Shown: piece by piece, positions 9,300-15,962 of the stretch | Layout of the letters: the number at the start of each line of letters is the position of its first letter | Numbering within the stretch: the first letter of the stretch is position 1 | Virus record (IMG/VR): IMGVR_UViG_3300030333_003542 | Location: 1-27,506 of that record | DNA: 27,506 bases | Direction: 5' to 3' (one strand) | Source: a virus | Position numbers and translations under genes: made by a program | Notes under the pieces: generated by a model | What the model was told of the DNA's origin: nothing | Database searches by the model: none | Seen by the model: the letters and a program-made list of their open reading frames with translations, nothing else

Positions 9300-9938
9300 T
9301 TAACTGGGGTTTTGGCTTGAGATTCGATATTGACCGTCTCTGTATACGTCTCGCCGCATTTTACTATCGCCAAGATTTTTCAATAACGCTAAAGACTGTC
9401 CATACATTTGTTCATACATAGCAACCATATCTGGTTCGCCTTTTAGAAAACGAATTGCTTCCACTAACGCTCCATTAAGTAACGCTGAGTCAAATTCATC
9501 ACCTAACCACGTAGTACCTGCTGTAACGATAGATGTAGGATAATATCCATAATGAAGTTCAGTGGTATAAGCAGCATCAGGGGTTGGGCCTAAAATAAAA
9601 GCCGTATCGTCAAAGTACCCATAATGTTGAGGTTGCCCTGTTGTACTAGGGTTAGGGTATGCCTCTCGCATAAAGTTAGTATCTTTATTAAGTAAAAAAT
9701 GAGAGTTACCGCTGCTATCTGTAAGAGCAAGCGAAAGAGGATACAAAAGATCAGTAGGGAATACTAAATATCGGTTATTGATAGTCATTACGCCCGACAT
9801 ATTTTTACGTAACGCAGGTATTTGAACAGTATTATATATCTTCTGTTCAGCCTGTTTCGTAAACATAGCGTACTGATCGGATGTAAACGAGTTCTCACAG
9901 ATGTCAGCAATATTAGCTTTGAGTTCGGTATAGTTCAT
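9300..9938 (-). CDS. Head-tail adaptor / tail protein (gp4-like)
   Basis: 212 aa starting MNYTELKANIADICENSFTS. The helical N-terminus (about 1-45) is followed by a beta-rich centre containing NNRYLVFPTDLLYPLSLALT and YGYFDDTAFILGPTPDAAYT, then a helical C-terminal part with LLNGALVEAIRFLKGEPDMV. This order matches the adaptor proteins that form a ring below the portal (P22 gp4-like or generic phage adaptor families). It is the second such protein in the operon, beside the 233-aa one. The assignment rests on pattern and context only; a stopper or tail-completion protein would be the alternative. Confidence 0.65.
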   Translation of the reverse strand: MNYTELKANIADICENSFTSDQYAMFTKQAEQKIYNTVQIPALRKNMSGVMTINNRYLVFPTDLLYPLSLALTDSSGNSHFLLNKDTNFMREAYPNPSTTGQPQHYGYFDDTAFILGPTPDAAYTTELHYGYYPTSIVTAGTTWLGDEFDSALLNGALVEAIRFLKGEPDMVAMYEQMYGQSLALLKNLGDSKMRRDVYRDGQYRISSQNPS

Positions 9939-9941
9939 TTA

Positions 9942-10103
9942 CTACCCCATTGGCCCTCTTGCCAATTTACCTTTTGTTTGTGCATTCGTTCCCCGAACCA
10001 CAATGCCACTTGTCTTAATATCTTTAGTCATATATTCAGATATGTTGACTTTATTGGGCCGTACTTTGTACTGCTCACTACTTATATTAGCTTTCTTACC
10101 CAT
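9942..10103 (-). CDS. Small basic protein, 53 aa
   Basis: An ATG at 10103-10101 follows a strong ribosome-binding site (AAGAGGTGAT) and opens 53 codons ending in TAG at 9944-9942. The product starts MGKKANISSEQYKVRPNKVN and ends with TKGKLARGPMG. It is rich in Lys and Arg. It sits four bases after the next small gene's stop and three bases before the adaptor gene's start, so it fits the operon exactly. I recall similar short proteins ending in TKGxxARGPM in marine phages. The function is unknown; virion DNA binding or an internal head protein would fit its charge. Reading it as coding removes most of an otherwise odd 300-base gap. Confidence 0.75.
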   Translation of the reverse strand: MGKKANISSEQYKVRPNKVNISEYMTKDIKTSGIVVRGTNAQTKGKLARGPMG

Positions 10104-10107
10104 ATCA

Positions 10108-10239
10108 TCACCTCTTCTTAGGGAATCCTCGTTTCATATTTTTGTACGCTTTAGCACTCACTGTACTATTTTTCTTAGAGCGGCTAGTACCTGCTTTTTT
10201 CCGCGCATTGATATTGTCGTATAAACCTCGTTTTTTCAT
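10108..10239 (-). CDS. Very small basic protein, 43 aa
   Basis: An ATG at 10239-10237 overlaps the stop of the upstream zinc-ribbon gene as ATGA and opens 43 codons to TGA at 10110-10108. The product starts MKKRGLYDNINARKKAG and ends KNMKRGFPKKR, with almost half its residues Lys or Arg. Proteins with the MKKRGLYxNIN start are, to my recollection, common in marine phage structural blocks, where they have no known function. The overlap with its neighbour and the spacing of four bases to the next gene support it as real. An internal, DNA-contacting virion peptide is a possible role (inference). Confidence 0.75.
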   Translation of the reverse strand: MKKRGLYDNINARKKAGTSRSKKNSTVSAKAYKNMKRGFPKKR

Positions 10240-10559
10240 GGTGTTGTCTCTACTGTTACTGTCCCAATAAATCCTGTACTTATAATCGGCCCATTCTCCG
10301 TAGCAGGTTGTAAATATGCCCGACTTTCGGGATACCCTGCAAAATCTGGTCTAGGGTCACGTACTGCTTGGGGGTCATTGATAGGGAACGTTCCAAGCAT
10401 TAACTGTGGCTGCCCCGGATTCCAACACTCTGGGCAAGCTTTAGTATCAGTTTCTATGTTCTTAACTACGAGCCTTTTTAATTCCCGTAATTTATAGCGA
10501 AACCCGCAAATATCACATTCGGCAATAGCATTCTTAGCTGACGCATACCTGCTTGTCAC
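10236..10559 (-). CDS. Zinc-ribbon protein, 107 aa
   Basis: 107 aa from a GTG start at 10559-10557, immediately after the TAA of the adaptor gene; no ATG is available upstream in frame. Residues 15-45 contain C15-DI-C18 and C42-PE-C45, the two knuckles of a zinc ribbon, separated by a basic stretch (KLRELKRLVVKN). The C-terminal half (GTFPINDPQAVRDPRPDFAG, then RAYLQPATENG) lacks obvious motifs. It lies between two adaptor-like genes and small basic protein genes. A virion or assembly role is inferred from context; nucleic-acid binding through the ribbon is possible but not shown. Confidence 0.75.
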   Translation of the reverse strand: MTSRYASAKNAIAECDICGFRYKLRELKRLVVKNIETDTKACPECWNPGQPQLMLGTFPINDPQAVRDPRPDFAGYPESRAYLQPATENGPIISTGFIGTVTVETTP

Positions 10560-11261
10560 TTACAACTCCCGTACACGAGGCACTAAACTTAGTGTGGCTT
10601 TCTCTCTATCTTCACCTGCTGCAAGATCAAATGCTTCTTCATACGCTGCTTTTAGCATCGGTAACCTATCCGTTAACTTAGGGTCTTTCATAGCAATATA
10701 ATAAGCTAACCCTGCTACCAAACACGGTAAAAATCTAAAGTTAACATCGGGGGTTTGAATACCACTACCTGCGTCTTCAATCCTACGCATCCTCCAATAC
10801 CGGAATATGTAATGAGGAGAATCAGCAGTGCCTTGGTCAGGAATAGGCCAAAACGTTACCTTAGGGTTATCTCTGGCTCTATCTACCTTGACTTGTATAG
10901 GACGCGATTGCGTTAATTTATTAGGGATAGACGCATACGTAGGAAAACTTATTCTGGTAACTGTTAAATCACTTTGCGTAGAAACATTTCCGTCTCCAGT
11001 GCGTATAACCTGTTCCATAATATCAATCGTGTCCGCAGGAAGATCGTAAGTAGCAGTACCTTTTATGAGGTTTATAGTCCCTTCCTCTATAGTCCACATA
11101 TTAATCCCACGATTCTGCCATTCGATGGTCATTAAATTCATTGACCGTCTAGCAGTACGTAAGTCGTAACCTGACCGCATCTCGCGCCCTGCACGTTCCC
11201 ACGCTTCTTCAGCGATTTCAGTAAAATCCATATTGAATGTAGCAGTGCCAGAAGTTGCCAT
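10560..11261 (-). CDS. Head-tail connector / adaptor protein (gp4-like)
   Basis: 233 aa. The helical N-terminus has IAEEAWERAGREMRSGYDLRTARRSMNLM, here given as the run around residues 15-45, with the E-x-R-R pattern typical of adaptors. A beta-rich middle (WTIEEGTINLIKGTATYDLP, then VTFWPIPDQG) and a helical tail (PCLVAGLAYYIAMKDPKLTD) follow. This is the usual layout of packaged-DNA-stabilisation gp4-like adaptors, which seal the portal after packaging and join it to the tail. It overlaps the downstream stop by one base at 11261. The family call is from memory of such patterns, not a search. Confidence 0.65.
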   Translation of the reverse strand: MATSGTATFNMDFTEIAEEAWERAGREMRSGYDLRTARRSMNLMTIEWQNRGINMWTIEEGTINLIKGTATYDLPADTIDIMEQVIRTGDGNVSTQSDLTVTRISFPTYASIPNKLTQSRPIQVKVDRARDNPKVTFWPIPDQGTADSPHYIFRYWRMRRIEDAGSGIQTPDVNFRFLPCLVAGLAYYIAMKDPKLTDRLPMLKAAYEEAFDLAAGEDREKATLSLVPRVREL

Positions 11262-11626
11262 TATGTATGTCTACCTTTTGTACGACCCCTTTGCGCTATA
11301 CCATCAGCACGTTTAGATACGTCAGCCTGTACTACTTTTGTAGTAGTTTTAGGAGGAAGCCCACTCATTGCCCTAGGAGTACTTTTACCTACTACAGTCA
11401 TTCCTGCTTTATCAGGTGGTTTTCTTTGTCCGTTTTTAATTTCGCCGCCGTCACTAAAACCCCTTAAAGTTTTAGCAAGATTTGCACGTTTACGGGTAGT
11501 AGGGTTACTCGATTTTGCTAACTTATTCAAAGTCTTAGCGGGAATCTTTTCTCCTTTTTTAACTCCCGCAGCTTTTCGCAAAGCTCCCGGTTTTTTAATT
11601 GCTTTTTGTATCCAATCTTTAGCCAT
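11261..11626 (-). CDS. Basic protein with C-terminal DGIAQRG tag, 121 aa
   Basis: 121 aa, strongly basic. It starts MAKDWIQKAIKKPGALRKAA and continues GVKKGEKIPAKTLNKLAK, a pattern I recall from small marine phage proteins of unknown function. The C-terminus is ADGIAQRGRTKGRHT. This matches the end of the 262-aa protein encoded nearby (CDGIAQRGLTKIARKRG). The start overlaps the upstream stop by eight bases, so the two genes are probably translated in a coupled way. Its charge suggests an internal head protein or DNA contact during packaging; this is inference only. Confidence 0.75.
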   Translation of the reverse strand: MAKDWIQKAIKKPGALRKAAGVKKGEKIPAKTLNKLAKSSNPTTRKRANLAKTLRGFSDGGEIKNGQRKPPDKAGMTVVGKSTPRAMSGLPPKTTTKVVQADVSKRADGIAQRGRTKGRHT

Positions 11627-12020
11627 CGAACTGTGCCTTATACGCTTGTTTAACTAAAGTATCTTTTCGTTCTCTACGATCTAGCTCTACGCCAAAATCA
11701 CGAGCAAATTCTTCTAGTTCTACTTTAGTCATCTTATTTAGTTCGGCTTTGGGAGTTTCTTCAACTTCCTCCACCTTTGCGGGCTTTGGGGCAGGTTTAG
11801 TTGCTCCTTTAGCGCTTACGCCTGTAACAGCTACTGCCGCGTCTTTCTTGGAAGCACTACCTCCCATAGACTTTAGCTTTGCCTTAGCTTCACTTTCCCG
11901 CATAGGATCGAAGACTACAATGTCATACTCTCCATCTGCGTTCTTGTAACCTATTTGATACACAGGTTCTCCAGTAGAAAATGTGCCGTTCTGAAACATT
12001 TCTAGTTTAGATTTAGCCAT
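11619..12020 (-). CDS. Virion-region protein with SAP-like C-terminus, 133 aa
   Basis: 133 aa. Residues 1-50 (FQNGTFSTGEPVYQIGYKNA, then DGEYDIVVFDPMRESEAKAK) look like a small folded domain. A Lys/Pro/Ala/Glu-rich linker follows (about 65-92). The C-terminus, LNKMTKVELEEFARDFGVEL followed by DRRERKDTLVKQAYKAQ, has the helix-turn-helix shape of SAP or HeH-type motifs that bind DNA; the leucine spacing fits but I could not test it. It lies nine bases after the 262-aa gene and overlaps the 121-aa gene. A head or DNA-binding accessory role is inferred. Confidence 0.7.
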   Translation of the reverse strand: MAKSKLEMFQNGTFSTGEPVYQIGYKNADGEYDIVVFDPMRESEAKAKLKSMGGSASKKDAAVAVTGVSAKGATKPAPKPAKVEEVEETPKAELNKMTKVELEEFARDFGVELDRRERKDTLVKQAYKAQFDG

Positions 12021-12029
12021 AATGTGTTT

Positions 12030-12818
12030 CTATCCTCGCTTCCTCGCAATTTTAGTAAGCCCACGTTGTGCAATACCGTCACAACTTACTCTACCACCCG
12101 CATTAAATTTCTTTCTTCTACCTTTATCCATAGTAGATACATCAGAATATTTACGCTTGCCACCTTTCTTCTCCATAGCCTGAGCTTCGTCACGCCTAGA
12201 TTTAAGGTTTTGTTGCCCTTTAGTTTTGTTACGAGCACCTAAAGACTCATCCTGACGAGCGTTATAACCTTGGGTTTTGCCTCCTTTTGCAAATTTCTTT
12301 CTTCTACCTTTATCCATAGTAGATACGTCAGAATATTTACGTTTCCCACCTTTTTTCTCCATCGCCTGAGCTTCGTCACGCCTAGATTTAAGGTTTTGCT
12401 GCCCTTCAGTTTTATTACGAGCGCCTAAAGATTCATCTTGACGAGCGTTATAGCCTTGTTTTTTGACCTTTCCGCCCTTTGCCATACGCATAGCTTCATA
12501 CTCTTTTTCCCTGTTTATGCGTCTGCGTTCGGCATCCGTATTGCTTCCCGTTCTGTTACGTATTCTATAATCCTCATCATCAAGATTACGCATAACTCGT
12601 TTAGCATGGGCAGCACCACCATGAGCATAGCCTTTCTTTACTGCTTTCCCCGGCTTCTTTTTGCTGCTATTAAAATAACTAGGCATATCTTTATTCCTCT
12701 TATCTGCATTAGCAAACTCTTGTCCTACACTTTGCGGGACTCCCGCTTTCTTAGCAAACTTAGGGTTATTAGCCACTGCTGCCATAAATTTTGCTTGTTT
12801 TTTACTTTTACTAGGCAT
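12030..12818 (-). CDS. Lys/Arg-rich protein with a 62-residue tandem duplication
   Basis: 262 aa, extremely basic. The N-terminus (MPSKSKKQAKFMAAVANNPK, then AKKAGVPQSVGQEFANADK) resembles a short domain I recall from many marine phage proteins. Residues 121-182 and 183-240 are near-identical copies of one unit (GYNARQDESLGARNKT, then GQQNLKSRRDEAQAMEKKGG, then KRKYSDVSTMDKGRRKKF). The C-terminus, CDGIAQRGLTKIARKRG, shares its DGIAQRG tag with the 121-aa protein two genes downstream. The start overlaps the upstream stop by one base. Function is unknown. Its charge and place beside capsid genes suggest an internal virion protein or DNA condensing factor. Confidence 0.75.
   Translation of the reverse strand: MPSKSKKQAKFMAAVANNPKFAKKAGVPQSVGQEFANADKRNKDMPSYFNSSKKKPGKAVKKGYAHGGAAHAKRVMRNLDDEDYRIRNRTGSNTDAERRRINREKEYEAMRMAKGGKVKKQGYNARQDESLGARNKTEGQQNLKSRRDEAQAMEKKGGKRKYSDVSTMDKGRRKKFAKGGKTQGYNARQDESLGARNKTKGQQNLKSRRDEAQAMEKKGGKRKYSDVSTMDKGRRKKFNAGGRVSCDGIAQRGLTKIARKRG
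12105..12458. repeat. Tandem duplication of a 186-bp unit inside a coding gene
   Basis: The stretch beginning AAATTTCTTTCTTCTACC occurs at 12105 and again 186 bases later at 12291. The similarity extends for about 168 bases, from 12105-12272 to 12291-12458, with only scattered changes, mostly silent. 186 is divisible by three, so the frame of the 262-aa protein is kept and 62 residues are doubled. The low divergence points to a recent event. Confidence 0.9.
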
Positions 12819-13222
12819 TACCCGTAAGTCTTCGTCACGGTTATGACCAGTAAATACGTATCTCCTGCGGTAGCGTTAACTGTAGTAACCACAATGTCTC
12901 CTGTCTTCCCTGCTCCACTATTGTTAGGGATACCAAAGTCTGAAAAATCTATAGTATCTTCCCAATCTTGTGGAAGGTTTAACAAAGGTACATCACTGGT
13001 TGCTTCCCATAGTAACTCTACGCCCATGCCTATATTGGAAAAAGTGATCTTCTGAAGGGTAACTCCAGTACACGCATTTCCAGTATGAGGGTCAGGGGAT
13101 AAAGAAGAAACGTCCACTAAGGTCGCCGCAGCTTGTCCCGTTCCGTCACTAACATTAGTAAACTTTAGGATAGCTGTACGCGCCCCATCTTGAATTGTCT
13201 GGCTTGTAAGCGCATCTGCCAT
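12818..13222 (-). CDS. Virion protein of unknown role, 134 aa
   Basis: 134 aa starting MADALTSQTIQDGARTAILK. It contains FTNVSDGTGQAAATLVDVSSL, shown here as the stretch around residues 21-41, and VELLWEATSDVPLLNLPQDW in the middle, and it ends TYLLVITVTKTYG. The alternation of hydrophobic and small polar residues suggests beta structure, and the charge is near neutral or acidic. The gene follows a short hairpin (13237-13254) and has the Shine-Dalgarno sequence ACGGAGAAG. It lies just downstream of the capsid block, so head decoration or a tail-tip component would fit. I cannot name a family with confidence. Confidence 0.7.
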   Translation of the reverse strand: MADALTSQTIQDGARTAILKFTNVSDGTGQAAATLVDVSSLSPDPHTGNACTGVTLQKITFSNIGMGVELLWEATSDVPLLNLPQDWEDTIDFSDFGIPNNSGAGKTGDIVVTTVNATAGDTYLLVITVTKTYG

Positions 13223-13236
13223 AATCTTCTCCGTAA

Positions 13237-13254
13237 AGCGGGGCGAACCCCGCT
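13237..13254 (-). other. Stable intergenic hairpin with UUCG-type loop
   Basis: Between two minus-strand genes lies AGCGGGG-TTCG-CCCCGCT (read on the minus strand), a 7-bp GC-rich stem with a TTCG loop. Only three T follow, so a strong terminator is unlikely. It may be a weak terminator, a processing site or an mRNA stabiliser that protects the upstream transcript. Confidence 0.65.
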
Positions 13255-13259
13255 ATATA

Positions 13260-13796
13260 TTAACCACTAAAAGGAGTTGCCAAAGTACCACTACCAAGGT
13301 TTACGCCTTGGACATGATATTTGTTTGCGTATATAGCAGTAATTGTAAATTCTGTTCCTGCTACGCCGCCTGTGGTAGTTCCATCAAAGACTAAAGCGTT
13401 GTTACTAGAACCATTTGGTTCAAATACATGCACAAGACCTAAACCTGCTTTGCCCTGAACTATAGAGCCTGTAAACAAATTAGTGGCCGTAGTCATTTGG
13501 ATAGTGGTGTTAGCACCAGAAGAAGTAAGAAAAATAAACTTATAACTAATCCCTACATTACTCAGAGTGTTTGGCTCTCCACCTTTGTGGTACGGGCCTG
13601 CGGACTTAACAGGGGTATCACTGTTAATGGTAGGCAACGTAATAGTAAGTGTTGAATTGTTGATAAGAAGTATCTTACCTGCATGGTCAGTAGGGTTAAT
13701 TGTAGTATCGGCAGTAAGCTCTACTACAGAATATGGGCCTTGGGAGTAAAACCCGCCCATTGAACGAACTGGGCCTTGGAAAGTGGTTAAAGCCAT
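13260..13796 (-). CDS. Virion protein of unknown role, 178 aa
   Basis: 178 aa starting MALTTFQGPVRSMGGFYSQG. Then comes VVELTADTTINPTDHAGKIL and a beta-rich body with TLTITLPTINSD, NTTIQMTTATNLF and GTEFTITAIYANKYHVQG. The GPVRSMGGF start recurs, as I recall, in marine phage structural modules. It is the first gene after the capsid terminator and is preceded by a candidate promoter, with AGAGGAATTAAAG as ribosome-binding region. Its layout fits a secreted-like beta domain used as a head-decoration or fibre protein. No catalytic motif is seen. Confidence 0.7.
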   Translation of the reverse strand: MALTTFQGPVRSMGGFYSQGPYSVVELTADTTINPTDHAGKILLINNSTLTITLPTINSDTPVKSAGPYHKGGEPNTLSNVGISYKFIFLTSSGANTTIQMTTATNLFTGSIVQGKAGLGLVHVFEPNGSSNNALVFDGTTTGGVAGTEFTITAIYANKYHVQGVNLGSGTLATPFSG

Positions 13797-13890
13797 CTTT
13801 AATTCCTCTCATGCGAGTGGTAGTGCCTGTCTGCATGAAGTCAGCCGAGCCTGTCAGACACCATAAATGTTCTCGGAATACGTACCTGAA

Positions 13891-13919
13891 TATATATCAC
13901 GAGGCTTTCTTTATTGCAA
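13891..13919 (-). promoter_or_regulatory. Candidate sigma70-type promoter after the capsid terminator
   Basis: On the minus strand TTGCAA (13919-13914) is followed after 17 bases by TATATA (13896-13891). It starts inside the T-tract side of the capsid terminator and points to the 178-aa gene about 95 bases downstream. The match is four of six at each box, so this is a candidate only. It would restart transcription of the distal structural genes. Confidence 0.4.
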
Positions 13920-13945
13920 TAAAAAGCCCCGCACAAAGGCGGGGC
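13918..13945 (-). terminator. Rho-independent terminator behind the major capsid gene
   Basis: On the minus strand GCCCCGC, a six-base loop (CTTTGT) and GCGGGGC form a perfect 7-bp GC stem followed by TTTTTATT. It lies about 34 bases after the capsid stop. This is the clearest intrinsic terminator in the window and separates the packaging/capsid operon from the genes to its left. Confidence 0.85.
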
Positions 13946-13978
13946 CAAAAAACGTGTGGGATCGTTTTTTAGGAGGAC

Positions 13979-14890
13979 TTAGCTCGCCCCCGGTGACCCA
14001 TAGATACCTAATGGATCAGATACACCAAAGGAGTATCTTTCACGAGCTTTGTATCGGCTATTGCCTGTATCAAAGTCGCCATCCATAGAGGTTTGCATGG
14101 GAGTACGGGTGAAGTGCTTGAGACCGTTAGGTACATCAGTCAACACGAACCATCTATTAGGATCGGTTAAATAATGGTTAACAGTCCATCCCTCAGGCAC
14201 AGTACCGTTGTTACGCATCGCATTGATGTCGTTATCAGCAGTACTTGGGCGTAACTCACTATCCATCAGCCTTGTTGCTACAAACTGCAACGCCGCAGGG
14301 ATAACTAGCTTACGAGGTTTAGCAGCAATCAACAGACCACGCTCATCAGTCCACCCTGCAATCTGAATAACACCTGCTTCCAAAGAAGTTTCGTTTAAAT
14401 CAGCGCCAGTAGTTGGACGGTTAGAGTTAGTACCACCAGACACCAAAGGGTGTGCGGTAGAACAAAGAGGTTGTCCATCGCCGTAGGTAGTACCCGCAGC
14501 AAACGCATTATTTAAAATAGCTGCGCCTTTAGTCTGCTTGGTATACGCCATAGCTCTAGCTAGAGCTTTAGTGTATCTACCTGATAACGAGTCATACAAG
14601 TTATCCTCAATCGCCTCTTCGGTAAGTGAGAATCCCATAGCTACCGTTTCATGCACATATCGTGCAGTCCACGCTTCTTGGGCGTTATCATAAGCTATTG
14701 CAGCGCCTTCGTTTTTAACGGGGGCGGCACTAAAGCCTGACAACTTAACTTCTTCCTCGAAAGAACGGTCTGAAGCCTCAGTTTCAAATATCTCCTGAGT
14801 TTCATCCGAATATTTTGCATACTCCAATCCAAACAGAGCGTTAAGCCCCGGAAGGAGTTCTTTCATTAATTGTGCTCTTGAAATAGCCAT
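13979..14890 (-). CDS. Major capsid protein
   Basis: 303 aa. Features typical of HK97-fold major capsid proteins are visible. An N-terminal helical arm (MAISRAQLMKELLPGLNALF) is followed by the E-loop-like stretch SFEEEVKLSGFSAAPVKNEG with AIAYDNAQEAWTARY after it. A long helix covers EEAIEDNLYDSLSGRYTKAL, and PRKLVIPAALQFVATRLM (about 196-213) fits the P-domain or A-domain core. It has the strongest Shine-Dalgarno sequence of the block (AGGAGGT, seven bases before ATG) and is followed by a canonical terminator, as expected for the most expressed gene. Upstream lie the scaffold-like and head genes. The family is inferred; the identity as capsid protein is well supported by gene order. Confidence 0.85.
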   Translation of the reverse strand: MAISRAQLMKELLPGLNALFGLEYAKYSDETQEIFETEASDRSFEEEVKLSGFSAAPVKNEGAAIAYDNAQEAWTARYVHETVAMGFSLTEEAIEDNLYDSLSGRYTKALARAMAYTKQTKGAAILNNAFAAGTTYGDGQPLCSTAHPLVSGGTNSNRPTTGADLNETSLEAGVIQIAGWTDERGLLIAAKPRKLVIPAALQFVATRLMDSELRPSTADNDINAMRNNGTVPEGWTVNHYLTDPNRWFVLTDVPNGLKHFTRTPMQTSMDGDFDTGNSRYKARERYSFGVSDPLGIYGSPGAS

Positions 14891-14902
14891 TAGTCAGACC
14901 TC

Positions 14903-15499
14903 CTATACGCCAGTAGCGTTGTTATACTGGTGCATACCCGCGTTCCACTTCACAATAAGTTCAGGGTACGCATCATCGCCAGTGGCAGTTTCAGGAACAA
15001 CATCTACTACCCTTACGGGTAAAGTGTCAGTGGTAGCAGCGGAGGAACTTAACACAGCTACTCGTGAATCGCCTGTGTTTGTATCTCCGGCATTCTGTAC
15101 TAAAGACATATTGTTACCTATAACAGTACGTCCTACAGAAGCAATAGTAGTAGTGCCAGACACTACAGCTACTTGGAAAAGCGCATCAGGATCATCAATC
15201 ACATAAGCTGAAAGATCATCTGCTACTGTGTTTGCAGGGTAATACTGGCGGTTAATAAAACCAGACACAGAATCTGTATAAGAAACACCTAGAAAGATAC
15301 CCATAGGGGTAGCAGTAGTGGTTCCTGCGTCTTTTTCTATTGTACCGTCATTGATTATTTTGACCAGATCGCCATTAAAAATGCTTGTAGCATAGCCTGA
15401 AGCAATTTTAAAATGCCGAACTGATCCCGCAAACACTCTACCGCCAACCAAATTGATTGGCTTTAGCCCATATGGGCCAGATACAGTGGGATAAGCCAT
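14903..15499 (-). CDS. Head structural / decoration protein
   Basis: 198 aa starting MAYPTVSGPYGLKPINLVGG. The body is beta-rich (RHFKIASGYATSIFNGDLVK, TPMGIFLGVSYTD, INRQYYPANTV, ALFQVAVVSGTT). The order scaffold, this protein, capsid is common in marine phages, where proteins with this start are annotated as structural. A trimeric decoration protein that stabilises the expanded capsid would fit its size and beta content, but this has not been shown from the sequence. It lies 12 bases upstream of the capsid gene and has an AAGGAG ribosome-binding site. Confidence 0.7.
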   Translation of the reverse strand: MAYPTVSGPYGLKPINLVGGRVFAGSVRHFKIASGYATSIFNGDLVKIINDGTIEKDAGTTTATPMGIFLGVSYTDSVSGFINRQYYPANTVADDLSAYVIDDPDALFQVAVVSGTTTIASVGRTVIGNNMSLVQNAGDTNTGDSRVAVLSSSAATTDTLPVRVVDVVPETATGDDAYPELIVKWNAGMHQYNNATGV

Positions 15500-15515
15500 T
15501 ATATTAGCTCCTTAA

Positions 15516-15962
15516 TTATCCTTTACCGAAAGTAACCTCAGACTTTTTCTCTGTAAAGAGAGGCATTCTAGGGTCATTCTCTCGCATTAAGTGGTTATCA
15601 ACGGAATCAACTTGTTGTTTTGATTGAGCCTCATAATAGGCAGTTCTCTCTTCAACAAGTTCAACTGGAGCCTTGCATAACATTAAACCACCCATCACTA
15701 CATTATCCTTGAAGCGATCATTTTCGACGCTTACAAGTTCAATTTCAGGGTGGTCAGATGCCTTAACAGGCTCCCAACCTTCTCTTAGCTTTGAAGAAAC
15801 ATTGGTGGGATCAGCTTCTCCCATAGTACTTACTCTTACCCAATGATAAGTGTAGCCCTCTTCAGCGTGAGGTTCCGGTAGTAATTCCGGTCTTTTCCAC
15901 GCTTTAGTACGAGTACTCTTTTCACGAGTCTGAAGTTCTTGGTCTAATCTGTTCTCAGCCAT
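15516..15962 (-). CDS. Head-assembly-region protein, 148 aa
   Basis: 148 aa, hydrophilic. It starts MAENRLDQELQTREKSTRTK and has a central part GYTYHWVRVSTMGEADPTNV and REGWEPVKASDHPEIELV, then VMGGLMLCKAPVELVEERTA near residue 90-108, followed by a helical tail (YYEAQSKQQVDSVDNHLM). The start overlaps the stop of the scaffold-like gene by eight bases. I do not recognise a named family, though similar proteins beside scaffolds in marine phages are in my memory. A role in head assembly is inferred from its position only. Confidence 0.7.
   Translation of the reverse strand: MAENRLDQELQTREKSTRTKAWKRPELLPEPHAEEGYTYHWVRVSTMGEADPTNVSSKLREGWEPVKASDHPEIELVSVENDRFKDNVVMGGLMLCKAPVELVEERTAYYEAQSKQQVDSVDNHLMRENDPRMPLFTEKKSEVTFGKG

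Noticed and set aside
9822-10224. Two plus-strand frames of 99 and 73 codons
   Set aside because: They lie opposite two small minus-strand genes with good ribosome-binding sites and exact operon spacing (9942-10103 and 10108-10239).
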